Shown here: piece after piece, positions 33,882 through 44,204 of the stretch | Numbering within the stretch: position 1 is the first letter of the stretch | Layout: each line of letters begins with the position of its first letter | Source of the DNA: Tulasnella sp. 424 | Taxonomy: Eukaryota; Basidiomycota; Agaricomycetes; Cantharellales; Tulasnellaceae | Direction: 5' to 3' | Assembly: GCA_019633425.1 (NCBI GenBank) | Contig: WSUB01000089.1 | Span: 1 to 64,000 of the forward strand | Length of the DNA: 64,000 nucleotides | The notes under the pieces: generated by a model | What the model was told of the DNA's origin: nothing | The model's database searches: none | What the model saw: the letters and a program-made list of their open reading frames with translations, nothing else | Translations under genes and position numbers: made by a program

Positions 33882-34647
33882 GGGCATAGAGCAAGGTGTC
33901 GCGGGAAGAGGGATGGGGGATCAAGGGTGGGAGATTTCTGGTGTAGCTCCGTTATGGTTAATGATTCAGCTTTTGTAACTTCAAGCTATATGGGATAAAG
34001 GAGCTCACTTTGCTTATAACGGGGTTTAATATGGAAACTAGTGAGATGCTCGGAGCTGAGACGGGACGATTGGAGGGAAGAAAGTAAACTGTCTCGGTAC
34101 AATCTTTTATTTTGAGGCACCTTCCACGCTAGATCTAGAAGCATGATGGGACACGATTACAAGGATTACCCGACGTCAATCCCGAATAGAAGGGAGCACG
34201 ACGAAGAAACGACTAATTAGGTCTGTTACAGCTGTCTTTAGTAACACTCGCGACACGTCGTGAATTAACGACGCGTTCTTGGGCAGTTCAGAGGCGGTGT
34301 ACTCTTGTGTGGCGCAAGTTACGGAAGGAACAGACCAGTATGTGTAAAGGGAGAATTCCTGTGACAACACACGACGGCGTTGCTTGATTCCACATTGCCT
34401 TAATAAGTAGTGACTATTATGCTCCCGAAATACAACGGGGACCCCTTTATCCGCGTTACAGAGGCCTCTCCTCTCGTCGGTATATAAGTACCCCAGATGG
34501 CCTGCTTGATTGTGCCCCAAGCTTTTGCGGCCTTCTGAGCCATTCACCCCAGCATCTCAGAACCCAGCATTCCACCCAGGTAAAATGTGTTCATGATGCA
34601 TGATCTCATCGGCGCTCACACCCTCGCCTTCCATAGACCCGTCGAAG
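33882..34647 (+). promoter_or_regulatory. Spacer with promoter of APH kinase 2
   Basis: A 766-bp spacer separates the two kinase paralogues. A TATA box (TATATAAG at 34481-34488) is placed about 160 bp before the ATG at 34648. An upstream ATG at 34600 is in frame and would add 16 residues. No other gene was seen. Confidence 0.55.
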
Positions 34648-36021
34648 ATGGCCCCAAAGCACCTCGCACCGAGTGTACAATGGGAAGGCGTTGAGTCTGC
34701 TCTAGAGGATTGCGACCCCGATTACGCCAAACGAATCCAAGACACGTTGGCCAACCTTCCCTTGAACCAGTTCGAACAGCATATCAGTCGCCTACGAACC
34801 CCACGAGTACCGTGTACGATCAACCGCCAACGCTACGTCTGGGGCCACTACCATCTCGTCCTCGAAGTAGCGTTCGAGGACTCCGTATACTGGATCCTAC
34901 GGGTCCGAATGCCACCGCTAAATGAACTCCCCAGTTGGCTGCCGGAGGCCGACCCTGCCGAGGCAGTTCGGTCTGTCAAGAGCGAGATTGCTACGCTTCG
35001 TTTCTTACGGGAGCGAACCACTCTACCCGTGCCCGAGGTGTTCGACTTCGCGCTCAGTACCGACAACCAATTTGGCGTCATTTACATGGTCATGTCTGTA
35101 GCCCCTGGCAAACCGGTGTTCGATCAAGGGATCGACCTCCTCGTGATCGATGAACCAGAGCACCAGCTTCACATACCCAAGGCTCAAGTGCTCCTTAAAG
35201 ATGCGGCCGACATGCAACTCCAGCTCAGCCAATTGCGCTTCGATAAAATCGGCTCCATCTATTTTGATCCAGAGGACTCCTCCAAGTACGTGATCGGACG
35301 CATCTCGGACTCAGGCCTCGGCCCTTTCAGTACTGCAATGGAGTACTACACGGCGGAGGCCAATCTCTTCCGGCTCAGAGTGATCAATCGGACGAAACCC
35401 CAAACCCGGATGCGACAGCAAATGCTTTGGGTTGCTTGGCTCTATCGCTCAGCTCTGCTGGCTGCAGTAGATCCTCGTGACAATAATGGACCTTTTCCAT
35501 TGTGCCACGGTGATCTTCACAACGAGAATGTCCATATCAATGAGGAAGGTCACCAGGTGTCCGTGGTCGACTGGGACAGTGCCTTCGCAGCTCCCGTAGA
35601 GTCGTTTGCCGTCCCAGGCTTGTTTTTATGCTATGCGGAACCCCTTCAGAGGAAGCATCTAAATAAAGCGGCGCACGGGATGTTCCTCCAAGCTCTGGTT
35701 GATCAAGAGGCAGAAGGGAAAGCAGTAGAGCCAGCATTTCCCTCCGGCCGCTCACTCTCCCAACTCTACTCCACATTCAGCAGTCATTTGATAAATTATT
35801 TTGCCTTTATTCGTGCCGATTACAGATGGGCAGGACCTGGCTTATATCGTGCGCTGTTTGGGGATGATGCAGACGTCGATGTAGGTTTCGAGAGGTTCAG
35901 GAAGTCGAAATTCGGCAGGGAATGGTTGGCTGCCTCGGGAGACGAAGAAGAAGTTGATTTGAAGGGGGGTATGGGGGAAACTACTGATGAGGGCGGGGAG
36001 GAGAGCGAAGATTCAGAATAG
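34648..36021 (+). CDS. APH-family (aminoglycoside phosphotransferase-like) kinase, copy 2
   Basis: This is a tandem paralogue of the kinase at 32574, also intronless, about 457 aa. The two proteins align over their whole length, sharing FEQHISRLRTP, YVWGHYHLVLEVAFEDSVYW, FALSTDNQFGVIY and SGRSLSQLYSTFSSHL. The catalytic loop is CHGDLHNENVHINEEG and the metal-binding motif VDWDSA; both are intact. The C-terminus has an extra acidic/glycine-rich tail after LAASGDEEE. ATG 34648 aligns with the start of copy 1; ATG 34600 is possible. Substrate unknown. Similar promoters and a conserved 3' end show a recent duplication. Confidence 0.85.
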   Translation: MAPKHLAPSVQWEGVESALEDCDPDYAKRIQDTLANLPLNQFEQHISRLRTPRVPCTINRQRYVWGHYHLVLEVAFEDSVYWILRVRMPPLNELPSWLPEADPAEAVRSVKSEIATLRFLRERTTLPVPEVFDFALSTDNQFGVIYMVMSVAPGKPVFDQGIDLLVIDEPEHQLHIPKAQVLLKDAADMQLQLSQLRFDKIGSIYFDPEDSSKYVIGRISDSGLGPFSTAMEYYTAEANLFRLRVINRTKPQTRMRQQMLWVAWLYRSALLAAVDPRDNNGPFPLCHGDLHNENVHINEEGHQVSVVDWDSAFAAPVESFAVPGLFLCYAEPLQRKHLNKAAHGMFLQALVDQEAEGKAVEPAFPSGRSLSQLYSTFSSHLINYFAFIRADYRWAGPGLYRALFGDDADVDVGFERFRKSKFGREWLAASGDEEEVDLKGGMGETTDEGGEESEDSE

Positions 36022-36990
36022 AGGGTAACTGCTCGTAGAATTCTAAGCTTAGCTAGAGACGATCGGCACGCGGGACTTTAACTTGGATGTAGCAGAGAGA
36101 TATGTCTAGCCCTATAGTAGTTGCTGCTGTGAATATTCATGAGGAAATTTGTGGCTTTCGTTTCAGTAGTCTAAAGAGCTCCCCCCCCCCCCCCGGTATA
36201 AATACCCAACCAGGCCTATGAAACGGCTTGAAGCTATCGCCGATACTACACCACTACGCTTTTAGAACCCAATGAGCGCCCTTGACAATGCCCAGTAGAT
36301 TTTATTTTCAAAATCGAGCAGCATTTGGCAGCTTCCACTGCGTTTTACGGATGCAAGAAGGGGGGAGGGGAAGCGTCGACTAAGAAACCAACGTGGTGCC
36401 GAGGTGCAGTCGAGCGCTTCCTTGGCAGTTCTCCCCTGTTAAGACTGTTACATGTGCTGGAATAAGCTTAATAGCTAAGAGATATCCAATATATTGAGTC
36501 CGAAAGCGACGGAGTGGTAAGGGGGAGCTCCGAATAAGATGAAGAGTGCAGATCCGGACTTTAGAAGGATTATAAGAGAAAGGAAATCTCCACACACCTC
36601 TGGCGCCAAACATAAAATCGATCTTGCTCTTGGCAGTCCACCATCATAGGATGCTCGACCGTGAAAGGACGAGTCCTCGGACGAGGGATGGCTTGGAGCA
36701 GATCTTTTCGGAAGACGCTCATCCACGGACCAATATTATTGGCTTGGCGGCGCTTTTCGACTTTTCCGAGGGTCGACTTGCTGGAAAAAGATGCATACGT
36801 GCCAAAGCTACCCGGCTGTTTGAAGGAATAGGCAGACCAGCCCTAATTCGGCTTATCCAGCGAAGCCTTTAGGTGGGAAGGGGGCAGCTCGTACTTGGTC
36901 TGACCACAAAGTCGTTCGTGGTTCTGATAGCGTCGCATTTAGTAAGTGGGAAGAGAAAGAAAGAAATAGGAAAACGGCTTATAACAGGAG
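36022..36990. other. Spacer with a relic APH-type promoter
   Basis: A C-run at 36181-36194 is followed by GGTATAAATACCCAACCAGG, which resembles the TATA region of APH kinase 2 (GGTATATAAGTACCCCAGAT). No kinase reading frame follows. With the 3' fragments further on, this suggests a third kinase gene lost most of its body. Nothing else is recognised. Confidence 0.4.
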
Positions 36991-36992
36991 AA

Positions 36993-37440
36993 CGAAGGCG
37001 AGGTGTTGGCGCTTTGCAACCTCCTCCGGTCACTCGCTCCTCCCTGGCAGAGCACCACTTCACACGCAGCAGCCACAAACGGACTGCCAGCACTCATGCT
37101 GATTGTGAATGAACCGAGGGGAAAGCTAGCATCGAGCTCTGTCGGAGATGATGCAGACGCCGAAGTTAAGCGGCTTATGAAATTCTCTCGTTGATGAGTC
37201 AAACGAAGGCGAGATGCCGGTGGCGCTTTGCATCCCCCTTCTGGTCACTCGCTCCCCCCTTGCAGAGCACCACTCTACATGCATGCAGCAGCCACACGCA
37301 CGAGAAACGGACTGCCAGCACTCATGGTGATTGTGAATGAACCGAGGCAAAGCTAGCATCGAGCCCTGTCTGGAAAGGATGCAGACGCCGACGGAAGGTT
37401 CGAGGGATTCAAAGAAATCGAAATTGGGCAGGGGGTAATT
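36993..37440 (+). pseudogene. Two direct repeats carrying 3' fragments of APH kinases
   Basis: Two direct repeats, ~36993-37163 and ~37203-37392, share the blocks ACGAAGGCGAG, GCAGAGCACCACT, CGGACTGCCAGCACTCATG and GATTGTGAATGAACCGAGG. Each ends in sequence matching the 3' ends of the APH kinase genes. The first reads GGAGATGATGCAGACGCCGA. The second continues with AGGTTCGAGGGATTC and AAATTGGGCAGGG, which correspond to the codons for FEGFRKSKLGRE in copy 1. These are remnants, not genes. Confidence 0.55.
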
Positions 37441-38650
37441 GACGTGGATTGGCGGGGGTAGATCAAGGGGGGTTCCACCCGGGCACGTGTGTCCGACTCA
37501 ATGCACTCAAAGTCTACCACGTAGTCTTGGAGCGAAGCTTCTTCAGGAGAGGTACCCGCAAAAGGTACTGCGTTGCGCCCTCCGTCCGGAAACGCTCAAT
37601 CCGGAGTCGTGCCCGCTCGTCGATGTGCGCGTACGCGCCTTCGCTTAAGCGGATGAATCACCCAAACAAAGCGTGTCTTTCTAAATTTAGGAGGGGCGCG
37701 ACCCTCCTCTTATGGGCGGTGAAGCACAAAGCACCGTGTAAAAAAACGTTGTGGTGTCGCGTTTTACTTAGGGTTGTGGAGGTCTCGGTCAAAGCCCCCA
37801 GCCTCAGGCGAACAATCGCACCGGAAAAGGCCGTGCACGTGGATTCCCCCAAGCCGCGCATTGAATCACATCTCACACAAAAAAGTCTGTACGAGGTAAA
37901 AAGTATGTGGGTGTTACTCAGATGAAAGCGGATGTGTGCCATTTACCGTAATCTGAAAAATTGTCAAGGGGGCGTGGCATGATGTCTCATTGAATGGAGG
38001 GGCTTGGTGAAGGGTCGTGATCGGCCATTAGTTGGTTTTAGGAAGTGAATGAGCTGGCATCAAACGCTGGCAAGCTCGTTCCTAAGATTAGATTTCTCCG
38101 CGCCCGGGCCGCCGGTTTTTCGGCACGACCGCTGGATCCGATTGCCATCACCGAGACTTGGACTTGTACCTATGATGATTGTCGCCAAGGCGAAAAAAGG
38201 TCTAGCGGTGGTCTAGGGGATGAAGGAATTCGAAGGTCTTCTAATTATCTCAATTCGGATAATAACGGCAGTAGAAACGACGGGATCTCTAATTATAAAC
38301 ATTTGTTTGTCTGTTTGGCTTTGATGGGGCTTTCCCGTCTTCGATCGTCGGCGCGCCTTTGTGCTACTCCCGGTTCATGCGCGCACACAGCATATAAAAT
38401 TAGAAGGTAATCCTTTTGTCGATTAGCCGACGCGGAACGATGAGCTGTGTGAGAGTAAAAAGGCCACGTCAAGATGTGCAATGTGGAATAGAATTCATGG
38501 TATGGGATTTTTTGCGTCGGGGGTTGCGACGGTTGTCAAGGGCCGCCGTAAGACCCTTGTGACCACCTTGGCCCCATCGGAGACCGGTTGCGATTCTTCC
38601 CCCGAATTTTACACTCCGGGGTTGTCTTGACCCCTTTCAACCGAAGAAGC
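37441..38650. other. Gene-poor spacer
   Basis: No supported gene. A 158-codon open frame at 37449-37925 lacks a domain and a plausible start context. AT-rich and GC-rich patches alternate, which may reflect old repeat fragments, but no clear repeat structure was found. Confidence 0.45.
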
Positions 38651-38660
38651 GCTCAGCACG

Positions 38661-39084
38661 TATAAGTACCAAGCCAATGCCCGCTGGCATCTTTTTTTTC
38701 TTCACTTTTTCCCCCCCCCATCCCTCTCTCTGTCTTCTAGCCACCGCGTGCGGTTGAGGCCCCTTTCTCTCTCTTCTTTCTTCCCTTTACATCCTTCCTT
38801 TCACCTTCGATCGGCCAGCTGTGCTTGCACGATCTTTTTTACAATCGACTACATCGTTCAATAGTTTTTTGCCAGCCGCGTCCGTTTCGTTGATCCGAAT
38901 CACCTCGTAAGTTCTCCCAAAGCGTTTTCTGCAACACCTGAGCGAGCGCTGACATCCCTTGGGCATCCATTAGTCGTCCTCATCACTCGCTCGCAGCTTA
39001 AAGACACCGTTGTCGCCGACCTTTTCCCTTTCAAGTGCAAGAAAAAAAGACATTACTTTTCCCTTAACCAGACAAATATTCAAG
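38661..39084 (+). promoter_or_regulatory. Promoter and leader of the cupredoxin gene
   Basis: A TATA box (TATAAGTA at 38661-38668) is followed by a long pyrimidine tract (38690-38800), typical of highly expressed fungal genes. A possible 5'UTR intron begins with GTAAGTTC at ~38908 and could end at ACCAG near 39071. The leader would be about 400 nt before splicing. Confidence 0.5.
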
Positions 39085-40369
39085 ATGTTCACACGTATCC
39101 TCGCTGTTGCTGCTCTCGCCGCTCCTCTCGCTTCCGCTGCTATCATTGACGTCTTCGTCGGTGGTACTGGCAAGCTCGAGTTCACCCCCAACTCGGTGGC
39201 TGCCAACCCTGGAGACTCCATCCGCTTCACCTTTGGCGCGAAGAACCACACCGTCACCCAGTCGACTTTCGCCAACCCTTGCAGTCCGATCGTTGATGCC
39301 AACGGGGTGCCCAACGGCTTCTTCTCTGGCTAGTAAGTCTTTTCTCCCGCTTTACCCTTTGTCCCCCGCATTGACCGACTCCATTCCCCTCTCTCAGCAT
39401 GCCCGTTGCCGCTACCCAGACCACGGACCTCCCTCAGTTCTGGATCCCCGTCAAGGACACCAAGCCTATCTGGGCATTCTGCTCTCAGGCTAACCACTGC
39501 CAGCAAGGAATGGTCTTCGCCGTCAACGCCCCCGCTGACCCCGACCCAAAGTCGTTCAACAACTTCAAGGCCCTCGCTACCGGTGGAGCAACCGCTACCC
39601 CAGCCGTCACCGTCTCGACTAGCATCGGTCCCGTCGCCACTGCCACCGCCAGCGCTGTAACCGATCCCAACGCCGCTGCTGGAGCTAATCCATACAACTA
39701 CGGCTCGGGCACCGACCCCAACGCATCTGCCTCCGCCGCTGCTTCGTCGACCGTCGCTGCCAACAACGCCGCTGCTACTGGTGCCACTGGATCCGGAACC
39801 GTTCACCAGGTCATCGTCGGTGGAACCGGTGTCCTCACCTTCCAGCCTGATCACCTTACCGCTGCCGAGGGTGACGTCGTCCAATTCGTCTTCCACGCCA
39901 AGAACCACACCGCCACTCAGAGCTCCTTCAAGAGCCCCTGCTCTCCTCTCGCTGGTGGTTTCGACTCTGGATTGTAAGTCGCCTCTCACCGTCCCCGTCT
40001 TCTTTTCCTGCGGAGTGCTTACTCTTCGTCTCTCTTTCTAGCATGCCCTCCGACGACGCTGGACCAAACTTCCCCACCTACTCATACACCGTCACCAACG
40101 CCTCTGCTCCCATCTGGGTCTACTGCAAGCAGGGTAACCACTGCGCCCAGGGAATGGTCTTCGCCATCAACACCAACGAGAACTCCGCCAACACCTTCGC
40201 TGCCTTCCAGGCTGCTGCCAAGGGTGGAGCTTCTGCCTCTGCATCTGCTTCCGGCTCTGCTGCTTCCGCTACCGTCACTGCCAACTCGGCTGTGTCAGCT
40301 GTCGGTGGTAGCAAGGGTGTCGCCGTTGCATTGGCCGCTGTGTCGATGATCTTCGCTTTGGCGCTATGA
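39085..40369 (+). CDS. Secreted two-domain cupredoxin, GPI-anchored
   Basis: This is an extracellular blue-copper-like protein of the kind often annotated as extracellular serine-rich protein. Three exons (39085-39332, 39398-39973, 40042-40369) each break at a phase-2 intron. The signal peptide is MFTRILAVAALAAPLASA. Two cupredoxin domains follow. The first has KNHTVTQSTFANPC and later WAFCSQANHCQQGM. The second has KNHTATQSSFKSPC and WVYCKQGNHCAQGM. Each supplies the His, Cys, His and Met copper ligands. A Ser/Ala/Thr-rich linker joins them. The C-terminus is Ser/Ala-rich and ends in a hydrophobic stretch (VAVALAAVSMIFALAL), a GPI-anchor signal. Both introns interrupt the equivalent point of each domain, so the protein arose by internal duplication. 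Role probably at the cell wall; substrate unknown. Confidence 0.88.
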
Positions 40370-40688
40370 TTTGACTGAGGCCCCATGACGTTGCTGCTGG
40401 TCCAGTGATGGATCCTCTTTTCTCATCACCCTTGTTTTTTTTTGTTTGGTCTTTCTTTTCCTCCGGGACTCTTTAGTTATGTCTTGCACCCTTTTTTTTC
40501 TTGCATTTTCACTTCATTATCCTAGCATTTTTACATTGTGTTTCATTGTGTGTTGTCAACAGTAATCGTGGAAGAGAGAATGAGAAGAGGTTCCTCCTTG
40601 TCGTAAAATGCTGCCTGATTGACTGGTGCGCTCGGCAAAGACAGTCCAGAGTTGTAGTGGATTTCTATTCTAAGAGTACATCGTCCAG

Positions 40689-42342
40689 TTAATTGCCAGC
40701 CAACACTTCTTCGGCAACAATCTCTGCAATAGCCAAACTACTCGTTAACCCGGGGCTCTCAATACCCATCAGAGTAATCATCCTTCCACCTTCTTTAGCC
40801 CTTCCATCCCCTCTCGTCCACCTCCCACTCCAATCCGACCGAACAACGAAATCGTTAAACCCTCCTTTACCTCCAGGAGCAGACAACTTTGGTCTGATCC
40901 CAACGTAATCCGGATGTAAGCCCTCCAAAGTGACGTTGGGCAAATACGTCGTGATGCTTTCGTGCATTTGGGAGATTCGAGCGTCGGATGGGACGAGGTG
41001 TCTGGACCAGTAGTCCACGTCTTCCACTCGATCGGAATCCCCTTCTCCTGCTCCTCCTTTACTCGCTGAAGGAGGAGGTTCGATCCACTCGAGATCCGGA
41101 CCAAATCGAACGTTCCCTTCTAAATCCACCGTCAAGTGCGTTCCGAGGGAGGTAAAAGCGTATCCTTTCGTCTCATCCGCAACGGGGTAGATCAACCTTT
41201 GAACACCTTTTACCCCAGGACCACGGTACGATGCGTAGGAGCCTTTAGCGTAGTATATGGGTATCTTTGGTTCCGGTGGGTTCAGCTGAGGCAAGAGGTG
41301 GTTGAGGATTTGGTGCGAGGCAAGCCCGGAAGCGTTGATAAGGTTTTTCGTGAAGACGACGTCCGGTTCCGGTGAAGTGGACGTGAGCATCTGGACGATC
41401 CATCCGTCTGACGTTGGGTCCACCCGAACGACCCGCGTGCCCAAAACGACTTCACCACCTTCGCTGGAAGTGATTTCGGATTCCAAGGAATCCATAAACG
41501 AGTGCGAGTCGACGATACCCGTCTCGTGACTCCATAGCGCTTGGGAGATTTGCGGGCTCAGGTCAGGTTCGAGCTCGCGAGCTTGGTCTCCTGAGATGAG
41601 TTCGGTGGGGACGGCGGGTTTGGTGTCGTTCGTGTGCGTGTTGTGGTGTTGGAGAGATTGACAGTGCGCGTGCAGCTTCTCGATGTACTTTGTCTGATGC
41701 GGGAGCGCGACGACGAGCTTGCCGAGCTTCTTGTATGGGACGGAGTGTTGCTGGCAATAGTCGTACATCAATGTACGACCCCGAATGCACAGACGGGATT
41801 TGAGAGAGCCTAACGGATAGTAGAGGCCTATAGGAACGAAACCAAACAATGTGTCAATGATACTTATGAAACTCGTATAAAGCTTTAGTACCTGCATGGA
41901 TAACCTCAGAGTTGCGAGAACTGCATGCAATGCGGCCCAGCGTTCGGCATCAGCAAAATATACGGCTGACCGACGCAAGCAAGCCGCACCTCGTCTCTTC
42001 GCCGACTCTTTCATGTCGTTCAATCAGGTACGTGGACTTTTCAGGAAATTTCCTCGACAGTCGTTGAGCTACAGCGAGTCCGACGACACCTGAATGACAG
42101 GTTTTGGAGAGAGGAAGGTTGTTCGTGAGTACTCAGGCTCCTTATCTGCCGGAAGCGAACGGAAGACACTTACCCCCACCGACAACCAGGTGGTCAACAG
42201 AGAATTGCGGCTCTCTCGGCTTGAAGCCGTGTCCTAAGCCAGCGATCAGCCCTCGCATCGCTGTTGCTGTTGGATGTAGGAAGCAACGTAGTGATAACAC
42301 ATTGCGAGGGAGCGAGCAACGTCGAATTGACGTCAGGCACAT
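40689..42342 (-). CDS. L-2-hydroxyglutarate dehydrogenase-like FAD oxidoreductase
   Basis: The family oxidises L-2-hydroxyglutarate to 2-oxoglutarate in mitochondria. Exon 1 (42342-42174) encodes MCLTSIRRCSLPRN, an Arg/Ser-rich presequence, and DHLVVGGG. Exon 2 starts at 42089 and completes the FAD-binding GGGVVGLAVAQRLSRKF with YLIERHERVGEET. A 29-nt exon (41920-41892) gives SSRNSEVIHA. The last exon (41827-40689) opens GLYYPLGSLKSRLC and contains NASGLASHQI, YYAKGSYASY, LIYPVAD, GTHLTVDLEGNVRFGPD, YVGIRPKLSAPGG and LMGIESPGLTSSLAIAE. All DAO-fold blocks are present. It is convergent with the cupredoxin gene; the two stops are ~320 bp apart. Confidence 0.88.
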
Positions 42343-42448
42343 GAAGCCAATCCCCGCGTAAGCCCGCATCTCGCAGAACGCAACAACTCGTATTATACAT
42401 ATTCCTGTACGAAGACTCAAATTCAAGATAGCTCTTATGGTCGAAAGT

Positions 42449-43761
42449 TTATGCAACGATAACGCCCGTTTCCGTCTCCAGCCACTTCCATATCTTGGCG
42501 CGTACTTCAGGCCGAGAGGGATACTCCCGAACCTTGACCTTCTCCCCACTAGCACCCCAAGTCCTGCACTCCTCGTATTTTGCAGTAGGGGGATTAAGGA
42601 TGCTATTATTTATATCGACCGGGTTCTCGTTACGCGTCCCTTCCCACTTGGTCGCGACGTTGAACGCGATCTCTGCGAACTGCTCGGCGGATTGGCCAAT
42701 GAGGCGAGTGGTGGCCGCAAAGCCGTATTTGGTTATGAAGCCAGTGTTATTGGTGGAGGTCACGTCGGTTTGAGTTGGGCCGGGATAGATATGGTTCTGG
42801 AGAAGAGCGGGTTCAGAGTGTTACCGCTGCAGCAAAACCTTAGAGAAATGAGAGTGCTTACGTAGATGACCTCTGGACACCGCTGATTAAATTCAAGCGA
42901 CATGATATCATGAATAGGTCCGTCACGGGAAGCAACATCTAGCGGGAATCATCAACGCTGTCGGCCTGCTGTGACTACACAAACCGGTATGAACTCACGA
43001 TAGAAGTCTGGCGACTTGCCTACCAACTCCAAGTTCTCGTCGTCGAATTTGTTCCAGACTCCGGCGGAGAGGACGTCAATGACCACGCCTCTCCGGCCCA
43101 GCTTTAAGACTGGGAGTAAGGAAGCGGCAATGATGTATCTTGAGAAATCCTGTAAAGCGAGTAACCTTGATGGAGCTCAATTTAGCTCTTCGTCAGCTCT
43201 TGTATAGGATCGAACTAGCATACCATTCATGTCCATCCGCCGTCTCCTTCCTCTGGCCGTTGCCGATACCACCCTGCGTCATCACCAAGAAGTCGAGGCC
43301 ACCCTTTTCTTCAAACAGAAGGCGCATCTCATTCGCGAAGCGTTTATTGTCGGAAATTAAGGATGCATCCCAGGCGAAGAACTGAAGCACTTGGTCGGTG
43401 TATCCCGGCCATGTTTCTAAACAAAGAGATTTAGCTTTGGCAAGGAGTTTCGATGCGGCGTCGGCGTTTCGCCCCGCGATGTAGAGATTGGCGCCTCGCT
43501 TGGCGAAAGAAAGTGCGACTAACAATCCGAACAGAACAGGGCTCAGCAATGTGGCACAGTGGCACTTGAGCGGCCGTAATCGGACACGGGTGACGTACTT
43601 GCTGCACCAATTCCGTTGGTGCCTCCAGTGACTAAGACATTCCGACCTCTGAGGTCATTGCGGCCTATGTTCTCCTTTTGGATAGCATCAAACGAAACTC
43701 GTTGGTGCAAAAGTCCAAGATCTGGGAGTCTGTTGAGGAGAGGAAGAGATGAGAATGCCAT
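42449..43761 (-). CDS. Short-chain dehydrogenase/reductase, atypical
   Basis: This is an NAD(P)-binding Rossmann-fold protein. The start MAFSSLPLLNRLPDLGLL gives a short hydrophobic N-terminus. The cofactor motif VLVTGGTNGIGAA continues after an intron into IALSFAKRGANLYIAGRN. Later blocks are FAWDASLISDNKRF, LDFLVMTQGGIG, VVIDVLSAGVW, then HDIMSLEFNQRCPEV and HIYPGPTQTDVTSTNN, with an end at 42449. The order matches fungal SDRs in which the active-site region reads YNDLM...EE. Here that position reads IHDIM, so the canonical Tyr (and YxxxK) is not visible. Substrate unknown. Five introns are inferred. A start upstream of the ATG at 43761 has no ATG in frame. Confidence 0.78.
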
Positions 43762-44204
43762 CGCGAATAAAAGCAGTAGGTGGACGTCGAGGATAGGACG
43801 ACTTGCGCGCGTTACCGTTGCGAGTACCGTAAGTCGAGCAGGGTGCGGACCTCTCAACAGTCAGGCGAAAGCGTGGCTTATAAAAAGGCTACCCATTGGG
43901 CGCACGTGCCGATCCCCTTGCTCTCTGCTCTGGGCTGACGCGGATTTAGAAATAGACTGCCGGCTTCGATGGAGCGTGAACGCCAACCCCGGAAGCCGCG
44001 AAGCGGCTAATTAGCACTCCATTCGCCGTCCTTCCTTGATAGGAAACTTGTTAGGGTTCATGAATAATCCTGTTCTTCGATCGTATTGCTCTACGGAGAA
44101 AGACGTCATCAATTTAGGTGTTGTGGTTCTCCAGGTTTGTCGATCAACAACGGTCCTTGAATCAACTTAACTACCACAAACAACGAGTCTCCTTGCCTGT
44201 AACA
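43762..44204. promoter_or_regulatory. Divergent SDR / JmjC promoter
   Basis: A 443-bp region lies between the SDR (minus) and JmjC (plus) genes. A TATAAAAAGG box at ~43880-43889 could serve either direction. It reads as TATAAAAA on the plus strand and lies ~120 bp upstream of the SDR start. Confidence 0.4.

Noticed and set aside
37449..37925. 158-codon frame in the gene-poor region
   Set aside because: No domain, no conserved partner and no plausible leader or splice sites.
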